Below, piece by piece: positions 35,880-46,235 of a DNA stretch of 64,000 nucleotides (positions within the stretch are counted from its first letter, which is position 1; each line of letters opens with the position of its first letter). Made by a program: the position numbers and the translations under genes. The notes beneath the pieces were generated by a model. The model had not been told where the DNA came from and did not search any database. It was given only the letters and a program-made list of their open reading frames with translations. Location of the stretch: positions 105,587,228 to 105,651,227 of the forward strand of contig NC_133123.1 of NCBI RefSeq assembly GCF_033568475.1, written 5' to 3'. The DNA is from Henckelia pumila (lineage: Eukaryota > Streptophyta > Magnoliopsida > Lamiales > Gesneriaceae).

Positions 35880-37791
35880 AGGTTGAATGCTACTCTCCAT
35901 CCTAGCAGCCTTGGCTAATTTCCAATCACCGCATTAACTAAGTTCAAACATTTTTTGAACTTAGCATACGGCAGTGACTTCGTCATAGCATCTGCAGGAT
36001 TTTCTTCTGATGCTATCTTCACAAGGATCACATCTCCTTTTTCAATTACATCTCTGACAAAATGCATTTCACATCTATGTGTTTCGATCGTTCATGATAG
36101 ACTTGGTGTTTCGTCAAGTGTATTGCACTTTGATTGTCACAGTGTACTACTACTTGATCTTGTTTTATACCCAACTCCGCTATCATCCTTTTTAACCACA
36201 ATCCTTCCTTTATGGCCTCAGTCACAGCTATGAATTCTGCCTCAATGGTAGAAAGGGCAACCACTGACTGTAGATTTGACTTCCAGGTGATCGTTGTGCC
36301 ATAAAAGGTGAACACATAACCAGTCAACAAAATTCTCGTGTCTAAGTTCCCAGCAAAATCTGAATCCACATATCTAACTACCGGATCAATCCCATCTTGC
36401 TGTTTTTCGAACTTTAACCCCAACTCAGTTGTGTTTATGAGATATCGGAGAATCCACTTCAGAGCTTCCCAATGATATGTACCCGGATTAGCCATAAATC
36501 TTGACACAACACTGATTGTGTATGCCAGATCAGGCCTACTACACATCATTCCATATATGAGACTCCCCACTCCACTAGCATATGAAATACCAGCCATCTT
36601 CATCTTGTCTTCCTCACTTTCAGGTGATTGACTCGCAGATAGCTTCAAATGCTGTCCCAGAGGGGCCAAGAAAGATTTTTCTTGATTCATATTATACCGC
36701 AGAAAAACCTTCTTCAAATGGTTCTTCTGACTCAGATGAATCTCCTGCCTTTTCCTGTTTCTCACTCCGTCCATGCCCAAAATTCTCTTCGCTTCACCTA
36801 GATCTTTCATCTCAAACTCTGTGTTGAGTTGTTGTTTCAAGGATGATATCTCTGTCCTACTTTTACTTGCGATCAAGATATCATCAACGTAAATCAGTAG
36901 GTACAAGATAACCTCTCCATCATCCATCTTTAGATAGACACATCTGTCATATTGGCTTCTCACAAAACCAATACCAATCATGAACTCATCAAACCTCTTG
37001 TTCCACTGCCTCGGACTCTGCTTCAGCCCATACAATGATTTTTTCAGTAAGCAAACCTTGTTCTGGGTTTTCTGATGTATGAAGCCCTTTGGTTGTTCCA
37101 TATAAATGGTTTCTTCCAGGTCACCATGTAGAAATGCTATTTTCACATGCATCTGCTCAAGATCCAAGTCGAGCTGGTTCACTAGTGCTAACATAATCCG
37201 GATGGAACAATATTTGACCACTGAAGAATAAACTTCATTAAAATAAATTCCTTCTACTTGAACAAAACCCTTTGCAACCAATCTTGATTTATACTTGATC
37301 TGATCTGTACCAGGAGTTCCTTCCTTCTGTTTATAGATCCACTTGCATCCCAATGTTTTTTGATGCTTCGGTCTGTCTACTAACATCCAGGTTTGATTCT
37401 TCTCGAGTGAGTTCATCTCTTCATTCATAGCTTCAATCCACTTGTTTTTCTGTTTACTCGCCATAGCTTCATCATATGTATTCGGCTTTGAATACTCCAC
37501 CTCCTCAACTACTGTAAGTGCATACCAAGCCAGATCAGCTTCACCAAACCTCTTAGGAGCTCGGATCTCCCTTCTGGTTCTGTCCCTTGCAAGATTATAG
37601 GTACTCAAGTCCTCTTTTGGATTACTCGCTGTCATATCATCATCTTGCATCTCATCTGACTCTTCATCTGACACAGAAGACTCCACCTCAATCGGTAGTT
37701 TATCATTCACACTGATCTGATTGTCCTTTCCATCTGTATTCATTTTATATCCCAGTTTGGATTCATCAAACTTCACATCCCTGGAGTTGAA
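35880..37791 (-). pseudogene. Tork reverse transcriptase and RNase H
   Basis: The frame 36046-37776 carries RT (CKWIYKQKEGTPG, LYGLKQSPRQW, YVDDILIASKS) and RNase H (ALSTIEAEFIAVTEA, CDNQSAIHLTK), ending after SKHIDVK. The family continues with a further ~45 residues, which here lie in another frame. The same C-terminal stretch is intact in the second copy at 63647-63961. The frame is in register with the integrase frame upstream and separated from it by one in-frame TGA at 37792-37794. The polymerase active site itself is present. Confidence 0.88.
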
Positions 37792-39063
37792 TCACTTTGG
37801 ACCTCTTGACTCCAGGTTCCAAACTTTATAACCCTTCACACCATCCGGATACCCAATGAATATACATCTGACTTCCCTTGCTTCCAACTTGTCCTGTTTC
37901 AGATGAGCATATGCAAGACATCCGAATACCCTCAAGTTTGAGTAGTCTGCAGGTGTTCCACTCCACTTCTCCATTGGTGTCTTGAAACCAATCACACTGG
38001 ATGGACACCTATTGACCAAATAGCACGCAGTAGATAATGTTTCTCCCCAGAAGGACTTAGGAAGAGAAGCATTGATTAACATACATCTGACCCTTTTCAG
38101 AAGAGTTCTGTTCATTCTCTCTGCCAGGACATTTTGTTGTGGCATTTCTGCCACTGTTCTGTTTCTTGTAATGTCTTTATCCTTACATAGCTTGACAAAA
38201 TTATCTGATAAGTATTCCAGCCCATTATCTGTTCTTAGGTGTTTAACTCTTTTATCACTCTTGTTCTCAACTGCCAGCAGCCATTCTCTGAACTTGTCAT
38301 ATGCTTCATCCTTAGTCTTTAAAATGAATATCCATACTCTCCTTGAGTAATCATCTATCAAAGACATAAAGTATTTGCCTCCATCATGAGTTTCTGTCAG
38401 AGAAGGACCCCATAGATCTGAATGAATGTAGGTCAATGGTTGCTCAGTTGTGTGATTTCCTTGACCAAACGATACTCTTTTTGATTTCCCAAGAGCACAA
38501 CTATCACACAACTCCAGTGATTCGATCTTATCTCCACCTAACAGACCCTGTTTAGACAGCTCATGTAATCCCTTCTCACTTACATGTCCAAGCCTCAGAT
38601 GCCATAGCTTGGTTTTGTACTGCTGTTCCTGAATACTAGTTGTACTTTCAATAATTGTATCACCTTGCAGTACATACAGGAGGTTCCTTTTGACAGCCTT
38701 CATAACAATAAGAGATCTTTTTGACACTGAGATACTGCCTGCTCCTGATTTGAATGAATATCCCTGAGCATCAAGTGTTCCTAATGATATCAATTTTCTC
38801 TTCAACTCGGGCACATACCTCACCTTGGTGAGTACTCTTTCGATCTCATCATGCATCCTTATTCTGATATTTCCAGAGCCTTTTATTCTGCATGACTGAT
38901 TATTCCCCAACAGTACGATGCCCTGATCAGCTTCTTCCAGCTTTTCAAACCAAGATCTTATCGGACACATGTGAAAGGAGCATCCTGAATCCAGTATCCA
39001 GTATCCACTCGTGGTTTTGATCACCTTTAGAAACCACCAGTACTTCTGCAGAGTCATATCCAT
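37792..39063 (-). pseudogene. Tork protease and integrase
   Basis: A 423-codon frame. Protease motif YWILDSGCSFHM at the start, integrase zinc finger (LWHLRLGHVSEKG...CDSCALGKSK), catalytic Asp in HSDLWGP, Asp in RTDNGLEYL and Glu in LAERMNRTLL. It ends at the TGA at 37792. The upstream gag frame is offset, so a frameshift lies between the CCHC knuckle and the protease, within the overlap 38945-39063. Confidence 0.88.
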
Positions 39064-39895
39064 CTGTAGCTACGGCCAGAGTACCATCATCTTTGGGTTT
39101 TTTCTGTTTCTTCCCTTTCATTTTCGGACAATCTCTTCTTAGATGTCCAACCTTCTGACAAGCATAGCACTTCATATTACCCAAGTTTTTGTTCTGGTAT
39201 CTTCCTTGACTCTTTGATCTAGACTTTGGCCTGTATTTCCCACTGGATGTACTCTTATCACTTCTGCCCCTCGCCGTAAGACCTTCTCCATGTGATTCAG
39301 TGTTTGTGTTTGACTTTCTCTGAAGTTCCTTGGATTGAATAATAGACATAACTTCTTCCAATATTATCGTCTGTTCTCTTCAATATAGCAAAGCATCTCT
39401 GAAATTTTCATATGCTTTTGGAAGAGCATTCAGAAGTAGCAAAGCCCGATCTTCATCCTCAAGTTTTACTTCAATATTCTCCAAGTCATCCAATATTTTT
39501 GTGAATTCTTCGATCTGGTCTTCCAGGTTCTTCTCATCCTTGATCACAAAGGAATACAACCTCTGTTTCATGTACAAATGGTTAGCCAGAGATTTTGTCA
39601 TGTATAGATTCTCAAGTTTAAGTCACACAGCCACTACAGATTCTTCTCTGGCCACCTCCTGAAGAGGTCTATCTCCCAGACAGAGAATAATCGCACTGTG
39701 TGCTTTCTCGAGCAATTCATCCTTGTTCTTTATCTCATCAGACATCTTCTCCTTCTTCTTAAGAGCTTCCACCAATATTTGTTGTATCAGGATTGCCCGC
39801 ATCTTAATTCTCCAGAGCGAGAAATCGTTCTTTCCCGTGAACTTGTCAATATCAAACTTCATTGATCCCACCATCTTTGCTTGGTTTCCCACAGA
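38945..39895 (-). pseudogene. Tork gag with two in-frame TGA stops
   Basis: Minus-strand Gag begins near 39895 (MKFDIDKFTGKNDFSLWRIKM) and ends with a CCHC knuckle (CYACQKVGHLRRDC) near 39140-39180. The three open segments are in one frame, separated by TGA at 39623-39625 and 39380-39382. With the TGA at 37792, all three in-frame stops I found in this element are TGA. C-to-T or G-to-A decay is a likely cause but is not proven. Confidence 0.85.
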
Positions 39896-39903
39896 CGGCG
39901 CCA
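39880..39903 (-). other. Putative Tork primer-binding site
   Basis: GTGGCGCCGTCTGTGGGAA on the minus strand follows the 5' LTR. The LTR end reads CCTAAAAA instead of CCTAACA, so the border has mutated. The tRNA it would match is uncertain. Confidence 0.5.
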
Positions 39904-39904
39904 C

Positions 39905-40709
39905 TTTTTAGGAATCAATCCGAAAATTTGATATTCCCAGAAAGTTAACAAGCAACACACACAAGAACAATAATCCTAGATAAGAACACACAACTCAGAT
40001 CACATACCAACTCATGCGAAAGAAAAAATAAACGACACAAGTATTTACGTGGTTTGGCAAGGAATTTGCCTACGTCCATGGGAGAGCAACACAATCACTT
40101 TATTAATCACCAACAGAATAATCCAAGCTCAATCAACAGAGATTATTACAGAGATAGACCAGAAAAACTCTTAATGCTAGAAACAGACAAGATTCAAGCT
40201 ATTGATACTTGAATCTTCTCGTCACAATCTACGCCCAAGTTTTCCCCTTCGAAATCTCTCCTTCTTCTCTCTCAATATATTCTGAAGAATTTGATTTTCT
40301 GTTATATTCATTGCGGCCATCTTCCATATGCATATATAGAGAATTACACCGACTTTCATCTTAGACTTTAGGTCAACAGTAACTTACGGCCCAATTATAA
40401 AGTCAACATGGTTCAACCCGATAAGCCTTCATTCATCAGCTTGATCTTCTCTTGTACTTAGATCTGCATCGATCTGCCTGCAAGCTTCCAGCTTTACAGA
40501 AACTCCATCTGACTTCTAACCAAGTTACAATACTCGAGCAATCTATCTGCATAAACTCATCCGAAGACTCATCTGACCATCACATCGATCTGATCCCAGT
40601 ATTCGATCTGGACCATGAACTCATCTGAATATCGAGCTCATCTGATCTGTACTATTCAATCCGATCTCTTCTTTATTCCCATTCAATCTGATAGAAGCAT
40701 ACTTCAACA
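39905..40709 (-). repeat. 5' LTR of the Tork element
   Basis: 805 bp, matching 35056-35859 with many substitutions. It lost its TG/CA border on the left (TTTTTAGG in place of TGTTAGG). Confidence 0.9.
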
Positions 40710-40740
40710 ACCGGAATTAATCAATACATGAAAAAAATTA

Positions 40741-41700
40741 TGTTGGAACATTTAGGTTTCGGTATTGACAAAACAATTTATAAAAAATTCTTGAGGTCAA
40801 CTAAATTTGTCCACGAGCCAAACTGATGATGAAAACTGGACATGCTCATATCTAGACTGAAGTGCTGTCTAAACTAAGTTGACTTTGACCAGAGCCAAAC
40901 TGAAATCATCAACAGGACGAGTCAACCAGAATGAGGTTACTAACTAAACTGCATTTAGTTTAGGGAACTAAACTGAATCTGTCTACCATGACCCAGACTA
41001 AACTCTCAATATCAGTCTACCCTTTGCGAATAGAGTTTTTTGTACAAATTTGACGATCCAAAGCTACAAATCCAAAGTGTACCTTCGTATCAAAATAGTA
41101 TAATGATGCAAACAGATACAATTTGAATTGAAAGAGCCGTTACAATCCATGAATATATAAAGGAGATAACGATCAGTGAATAAGAAAATAAACATACATA
41201 TATACATACATAGATAGACTCGCACGCTACAACTCTGCATTCTCAAACATCTATATTCAGTCGAGAAAAGAGCTTCAAGAGAAACTGAAGAAAACTGATC
41301 AAGCATACACACACAGATATATTTGATCAAGTGTAGGATCACTTTGTGCCAAAGCTTATCGAGTTGTAAACTCTGTAATAGATAATTTTAATGAACTGTC
41401 AAACACTACTGTTGTCAAGAATCAGTCGAGGGTTGAGTTCTTGATCAGATTGAATTTAGGAGTTCTGAGATAGGCAGTTGGGTAAACCCTAATCTTGGAT
41501 TAAGTTGTTTCAAAGTATTGTAATAGTCAAAGTTTCTAGAGTGAATCCTTCCGAGGTAGAATAAGGGGTGATGTAGGAGAGTTTAGCTTTCTTGGTTATT
41601 CATCAATTAGTAAAGCTTATAGAGTACTTAACAAAAGAACGTTAAATTTTGAATAATCTGTGCATTTTGTTTTTTTATGAAACCGTGTCAACTAACAACC
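40741..41700 (+). repeat. SIRE-like copia LTR fragment
   Basis: It begins TGTTGGAACATTTAGG. It shares wording with 15642-16451, such as AGTCAAAGTTTCTAGAGTG and AATAAGGGGTGATGTAGGAG. The expected C-rich LTR end and primer site are missing, so it is truncated on the right near 41700. Confidence 0.65.
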
Positions 41701-42150
41701 CAATTCAATTGATTATGAAACAACAATAGATTACAAGAAATCATTCTAGAGGATGAAAGTGAAGATGAAGTGTATGTAAACAAGAGGACACTTCAGTCTC
41801 CATAGCATGATTTAGTAGATCGACCAGTTGGCAAGTTGATGCTCCAGATGAAAAAGTTGTTGATTCACATAGAACTGATGAGAATCCAACCGATGCCAAC
41901 AAAACTGAAGCAATTCAAAATAATCCAATTCCAAATATCGACATCAATAGTCCAGTTTTGACCTGGCAGTGCCTCGGCGCCTACTTGCTGCACGAGGAGA
42001 AAGCTATGTAGGTTGCCCTTACTGCCCGAAACGGGCAACAACATTTTCCCAAAAAATAAGAAAAACAGCCCCTAAGTTTCGTGGATCCGATTTTCTCATG
42101 AGTTTAGAAATTAACATCAATAAAATATTCAACAAATTCTACACAATAAA
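41700..42150. other. Retrotransposon-like scrap, no gene
   Basis: 41750-41960 could be a plus-strand remnant of copia coding sequence: an acidic stretch (EDESEDEVYVNK) then a stop and further open codons. 41965-42150 is probably the leader of the next copia fragment. The open frame 41969-42253 runs through the primer site and LTR border and is not a gene. Confidence 0.4.
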
Positions 42151-42663
42151 TGGCAACCATGGCTCTGATACCACTGTTGGTGTATCGGATACTCGTGCCC
42201 GAAAATGCAAAAGAAATTTAAAATTTTTATGTAAAAACCAAGCACTTGTGTAGCATTCAAAAAACATAAACATTCATAGGATATTTAAGAAGTTTTGACC
42301 TATCAATCTTAAAATATTGATGATGGCTCCAACCAAGTTATAACCAACTTGGCTTTTGTAAAGGTAGACTATTTCGTAATGCTTTGCTCACCGTGAAGAG
42401 AAATTGTGTGCGAAGTAATGTGAAAAAATATTTGTACAGATACTTCAATAATTGAATGAAGAGCAATATGGTCAATTTAATAGATATCAACGGTCCTACA
42501 CAAAATGTGAGAATACATCCTGTCAGACATCAGGAATGCCTCCTACATAGATTAAAATGATTTGTATTGTGCCCTTGGACAACTCAATTTTCCTTAAAAC
42601 CAAGAAGAACATAGGATAAGTTGTGTTGTAGCGTCCTATCCCATGGTTATACCGCGAGACAAA
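42151..42663 (-). repeat. Copia primer-binding site and partial 5' LTR
   Basis: The minus strand reads TGGTATCAGAGCCATGG (42157-42173), an initiator tRNA-Met type site, directly beside an LTR edge at 42175 (plus strand TGTTGGTGTATCGG). The LTR runs right for about 490 bp and is cut near 42663, where PIF-like sequence begins. The rest of this element is not in the neighbourhood. Confidence 0.7.
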
Positions 42664-43443
42664 CTGGCCCTTAGATACCGTTTGATACGTGAGATGAGAT
42701 GAAAAATGATGTGGTATATTGGTGATGTATAGTGAGGATATGTGGATAAGTAATATAATGTTATAAATTATACTACGTTTGAATACTTGAGATTATAAAT
42801 ATTTTTGAATTTTAAATATTGATTGTTTATCGAAAATACCCTTCTATAGGTTGACAAATTATTAAATGAAGCTTTACTTTTCTATCGGATCTTTGTCCAT
42901 CAGCTTCATTTCCAATCTCCTTTCACGTTTCAAAAACCATACCTATTTCTTCACGCTCGAAAAAAAATTAATCTAGAGATCTCCGTCGCTTCGGTTGCTT
43001 CGTTTTTTCTACCAGCTTCAACCGCCAACAAGATCTTTGCAGTATGATAAGTTTGCAAATTGCAGATCATTATTATGTTTTTTTGAAAATTTAGGGATTT
43101 CTTTTCCATTCGAATCCGACTTCCTATTTTCTATGGGGTGATTTAACGTAAATTTTATGTTTCTAGCCAATGATTTGACAAATGTTTGAAGGTGTGAACA
43201 ATTTTAAACCCCTTTTTTGTAACTATTTTGATTTAATGTGCGTGTATTTGAAGCAGATTAAATTAATAAATCTCAAGCATAAGGTAAATTGAACATATAT
43301 ATTGCATTTTCTCAAATTTTTATTACACTCAATTTCGTTAGTACTTGTGGGGAATTGCTAGTAATTTAAACCTTTATCCTTTTTTCCAAATTTTTTCAAT
43401 TGTATTCGTAAATTCATTAATCTACATTTTCAAATCAGGTGAT
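42664..43443. other. PIF-type terminus or MITE, then leader of the GRF-like ORF
   Basis: The motif GATACCGTTTGATACG at 42665 is preceded by TTA and followed by AT-rich sequence including GATAAGTAATATAATGT, which recurs near 51670. This suggests a PIF/Harbinger end or MITE. 42890-43440 is an AT-rich leader. No gene seen. Confidence 0.45.
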
Positions 43444-43719
43444 ATGGAACTACTCAATCCACCCAGGTATGAGTGTGAGAATGGTGTAATGGTTCTACGG
43501 CAAGCTGGAGAATTGTCTAGCCATCTCGGAAAATATTACTACATATGTCCTGCATCGCTTAAACATCCAAAAAAATTTGTTTGGTATAATGAATATCATT
43601 TAATATTTATTGGATCAAGCGTGCCAACTACCTTTCCCGAAAATGCATCAACAAGTGGAGCGACCGATAATTGTGTTAACATAAAAAGTGTTAACAAAGA
43701 CTCCCCATACGATGAATAA
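43444..43719 (+). CDS. Small GRF-zinc-finger-like ORF (91 aa)
   Basis: From the ATG at 43444 the product reads MELLNPPRYECENGVMVLRQ, then GKYYYICPASLKHPKKFVWY, then a Ser/Thr-rich tail. The pattern of a cysteine, a Gly-Lys-Tyr-Tyr block, Cys-Pro and a final Phe-x-Trp resembles GRF-type zinc fingers of plant At4g04775-like proteins. Only two of the usual four zinc ligands are clear. GRF fingers are thought to bind nucleic acid. It lies between a possible PIF end and the PIF transposase, on the opposite strand. It may be an exon or fragment, and I cannot rule out a chance frame. Confidence 0.4.
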   Translation: MELLNPPRYECENGVMVLRQAGELSSHLGKYYYICPASLKHPKKFVWYNEYHLIFIGSSVPTTFPENASTSGATDNCVNIKSVNKDSPYDE

Positions 43720-44387
43720 TTATTCAATGCGGGGACATCAACTTCCACGCCTGAGCAGAGGTCTGTGCCAGTCTCAAACATACAAAAACCTGTTCGTCCT
43801 CCTACAAACTTTACCGGAGAAGAAATATGTTGTTTTGGTTTCTTCTCCACCTTGGTCTCAGTCCTCCTACTTCTTATTTTACTTATTATTGTATCTAAGT
43901 AAGATGCAAGTTTACGATTTTCTTTTGCATTAACCTACTTTGAATTATGTCTGATGCATAAGTAAGTTTGACTAAAATATGGGAACATCCTCTCTTTAGT
44001 CGTATCTACTGTTCTTGTTATGTTACATGGAAGTTTATGATTTTGATGTGTATTATTGTACCTAAGTAGGGGTGCATTTTAAGTGAACCATTGTATTTTT
44101 GACATTGAAAATTGAATTAAGTTTGTCATAAATATTTGCATTTATGTACTTCACCAACCCTGACATTAATTTTTATTTTGGTTATCTTGAAATACTAATT
44201 CATCATTCAATGTGATATTTGTGACTGTGAGAGACACTGTTTTGGCTGTCTTGATTGATTATTCACATCAATCAAACTGTAGTGGATGTGAGAGCCAATA
44301 TTTTGTTATATTAATGTGTTAGTTGTGACTGTGAATTGTGTTAACAAATGCAAATGCTTCATTTAATGACAATCTACCTAAATACAT
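43720..44387. other. AT-rich spacer without a recognisable gene
   Basis: Contains short blocks such as two similar runs of GTTGTGACTGTGA / GTGACTGTGAGAG near 44220-44340. No coding region is supported. Confidence 0.4.
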
Positions 44388-44397
44388 CTATATAAGG
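44388..44397 (+). promoter_or_regulatory. Candidate TATA box for the 142-aa ORF
   Basis: CTATATAAGG lies 91 bp before the ATG at 44488, a normal distance for a plant TATA box plus short leader. Confidence 0.45.
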
Positions 44398-44487
44398 TTG
44401 TTTTTGCATGAGTATGTTATGCGAATATCGTATTCACTCAGCTTATATTGTCTTAAAAAATAGTCACTCTTCCCTTGAAGCTTCAAC

Positions 44488-44916
44488 ATGTCTGACAAAG
44501 AGGAAGAATCCTATAAGAAAATTTTTACTGGTTGTTGTATCGATTACTTAGTACCAAGTAACTCAAAAAGAAATGTTGATGTGATACACATATCTTCGGA
44601 TGATGAAATTGAGGTTATTCCATCACCTGCTAAGCATATAAATATGAGCACTGATGCAGTTCCAGATAAAGCTTCTGTAGGAAAGACAGCCAACCCTGTT
44701 GCAGTCGACATCAATGTGGATAAGATTGGAAAAAAGAATGATTGTCTATGCAAAAATGTGTTATGTGAACCTGCCACCTGCATCAGGTTGATGAAATACC
44801 ATTGCCACACTACTGCAACATTGTATTTGACTGAAATTGGAACACTTTCAGCCAAATCTGATGGCATCAACAGCTCACAGTCCAGCTGCTCGGCATTAAA
44901 AAAAAAAAGTGGCTGA
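44488..44916 (+). CDS. Hypothetical 142-aa protein with SUMO-interacting-motif-like stretch
   Basis: The ATG follows a TATA-like sequence by 91 bp. I do not recognise the protein. Residues 30-44 read VDVIHISSDDEIEVI: a short hydrophobic core followed by Ser-Ser-Asp-Asp-Glu, the arrangement of a phospho-regulated SUMO-interacting motif. The second half is rich in Cys and His (CLCKNVLCEPATC, YHCHTTATL), possibly a metal site. It ends with a basic KKKSG. It is on the opposite strand to the PIF genes. It could be an accessory ORF of that element, a host gene, or a chance frame. Confidence 0.4.
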   Translation: MSDKEEESYKKIFTGCCIDYLVPSNSKRNVDVIHISSDDEIEVIPSPAKHINMSTDAVPDKASVGKTANPVAVDINVDKIGKKNDCLCKNVLCEPATCIRLMKYHCHTTATLYLTEIGTLSAKSDGINSSQSSCSALKKKSG

Positions 44917-45321
44917 AAGGGGTAGTGTGATATGGTATGTAATGGTGGGTGGGACCTTGCTTTTGTCTTTTTTGTTGGTTTGATAAACGTTTCTGTACCA
45001 AGTGATGTATTATAGTACGTGGTTAAGCAACGATAGTAGAGGGATTGTTGTAAGTAGTATAAAGTTGTAAACAAGCCTATGTAAGAGTGTCCTGCCACAC
45101 CATATTAATGGTTAATGTCACTGTGTTTGACATTTTATTTCGCTATCTATTTTACATTTTCTCAAGCTTATATATTTGTGCAAGCTTCGAATGTAACAAG
45201 GCCAATGTGATTGTCTAAATCAATTTTTTTTCCAAACCTCAAATATTAGTAAGTAGATAAACGTTCACTAACAGCAAACAATTAAGTATAAGACCTTTTA
45301 TTACAAGTTTCCATGAGTAAA

Positions 45322-45325
<4 letters not shown>
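44917..45325. other. Possible 3' region of the 142-aa ORF
   Basis: AT-rich with no recognisable ORF. The T/G-rich composition would suit a plant 3' untranslated region, but no polyadenylation signal is convincing. Confidence 0.35.

Positions 45326-45382
<57 letters not shown>
45326..45382. repeat. (TA)n microsatellite
   Basis: About 28 uninterrupted TA repeats. Confidence 0.97.
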
Positions 45383-45385
<3 letters not shown>

Positions 45386-45536
45386 TTGTCAGAATTAATA
45401 TTCATGTTTTCATATTGACATACTTCTTTTTTGAACCAATTAAGAATTGTATTTAGAAAATTGTACCACATGTTTCATCACAATTTGGAAGCATATTCAA
45501 ATTCAGAAATATTTTAAGTTTACTGGAATTATTTTG

Positions 45537-45706
45537 GGTCTTGTCTATGCTATCCCATTGGGGTAGTACCCAAATGGGATCCAACGGTCCATTATTTTTA
45601 GCATTTGATATGATATTATTTTAAATGATATCATCTCAAATAAAAAAAATATGGGCCCTTGGAACTAGCACATGGGCATTGCCCGTGTGCTAGCATAGAC
45701 AAAGCC
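45537..45706. mobile_element. 170-bp MULE-type MITE with 9-bp TSD
   Basis: Ends GGTCTTGTCTATGCTA and, inverted, GGCTTTGTCTATGCTA (14 of 16 match). Flanked by ATTATTTTG on both sides (45528-45536, 45707-45715), the 9-bp duplication typical of Mutator-like transposition. Inside are two further inverted repeats, CCCATT...AATGGG and CACATGGGC-ATT-GCCCGTGTG. No coding capacity. Confidence 0.88.
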
Positions 45707-45715
45707 ATTATTTTG

Positions 45716-46235
45716 AGTTCAATGGAGTTGGGATAGAACACAACCAATTTTCAGCGTCTGATCATATATTCCATGTTTCTTACTTATACAATCCTATATT
45801 TTCTATCCCCATGTTTCTAGTTCATTTGGAAAGTATTCACGGTGCCAAGAAATTCATACCACAAACACCATTTCATATGAATACCAATTGCATAATTCAA
45901 ACCGATTTCGAAACATATTGTGAGACAGAAACATGATAACTACATAATACTTCATTCACCATCAATACATCACTATATTCCACGGAGGAAAAATGCTACA
46001 TTCATTTTTAAGCGTCACAAAATGCCCTGACTAAAGAGACTATGGTTTACTAATTTCAGTACCAAGTCTTAATATTCCTTACAAAAATATGCATCAATAT
46101 CAACATTTCCATCCACAAATAGCACAAATTGGATTCCATAGTTTAATGTTCAATTAATAAAAGGTGGATTAGACTTTAAAAAAAATAAAATAAAAGGTGG
46201 ATTAGAAACTATGACAAAACAGTACCATTATAAGG
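45716..46235. other. Spacer, nothing recognised
   Basis: AT-rich sequence with a short duplicated phrase (AAAAGGTGGATTAGA at 46159 and 46193). No gene or element end was identified. Confidence 0.4.

Larger units (their letters stand above)
35056..40709 (-). mobile_element. Tork-type Ty1/copia element, degenerate
   Basis: The 5654-bp element has 804/805-bp LTRs that share most of their sequence. Flanks are ACCGA (35051-35055) and ACCGG (40710-40714), a TSD with one change. Gag-protease-integrase-RT-RNase H order and wording (YGLKQSPRQW, HIDVK) resemble Tnt1/Tork elements. Internal stops and frameshifts break it, and the 5' LTR end is altered. A second copy of the family, same orientation, starts at 62782. 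Confidence 0.92.

Noticed and set aside
41969..42253. 94-codon plus-strand frame
   Set aside because: Crosses a copia primer-binding site and LTR border in antisense, so it is not a gene.
45326..45382. Origin or matrix-attachment signal in the TA run
   Set aside because: A plain dinucleotide microsatellite; composition alone does not support a function.
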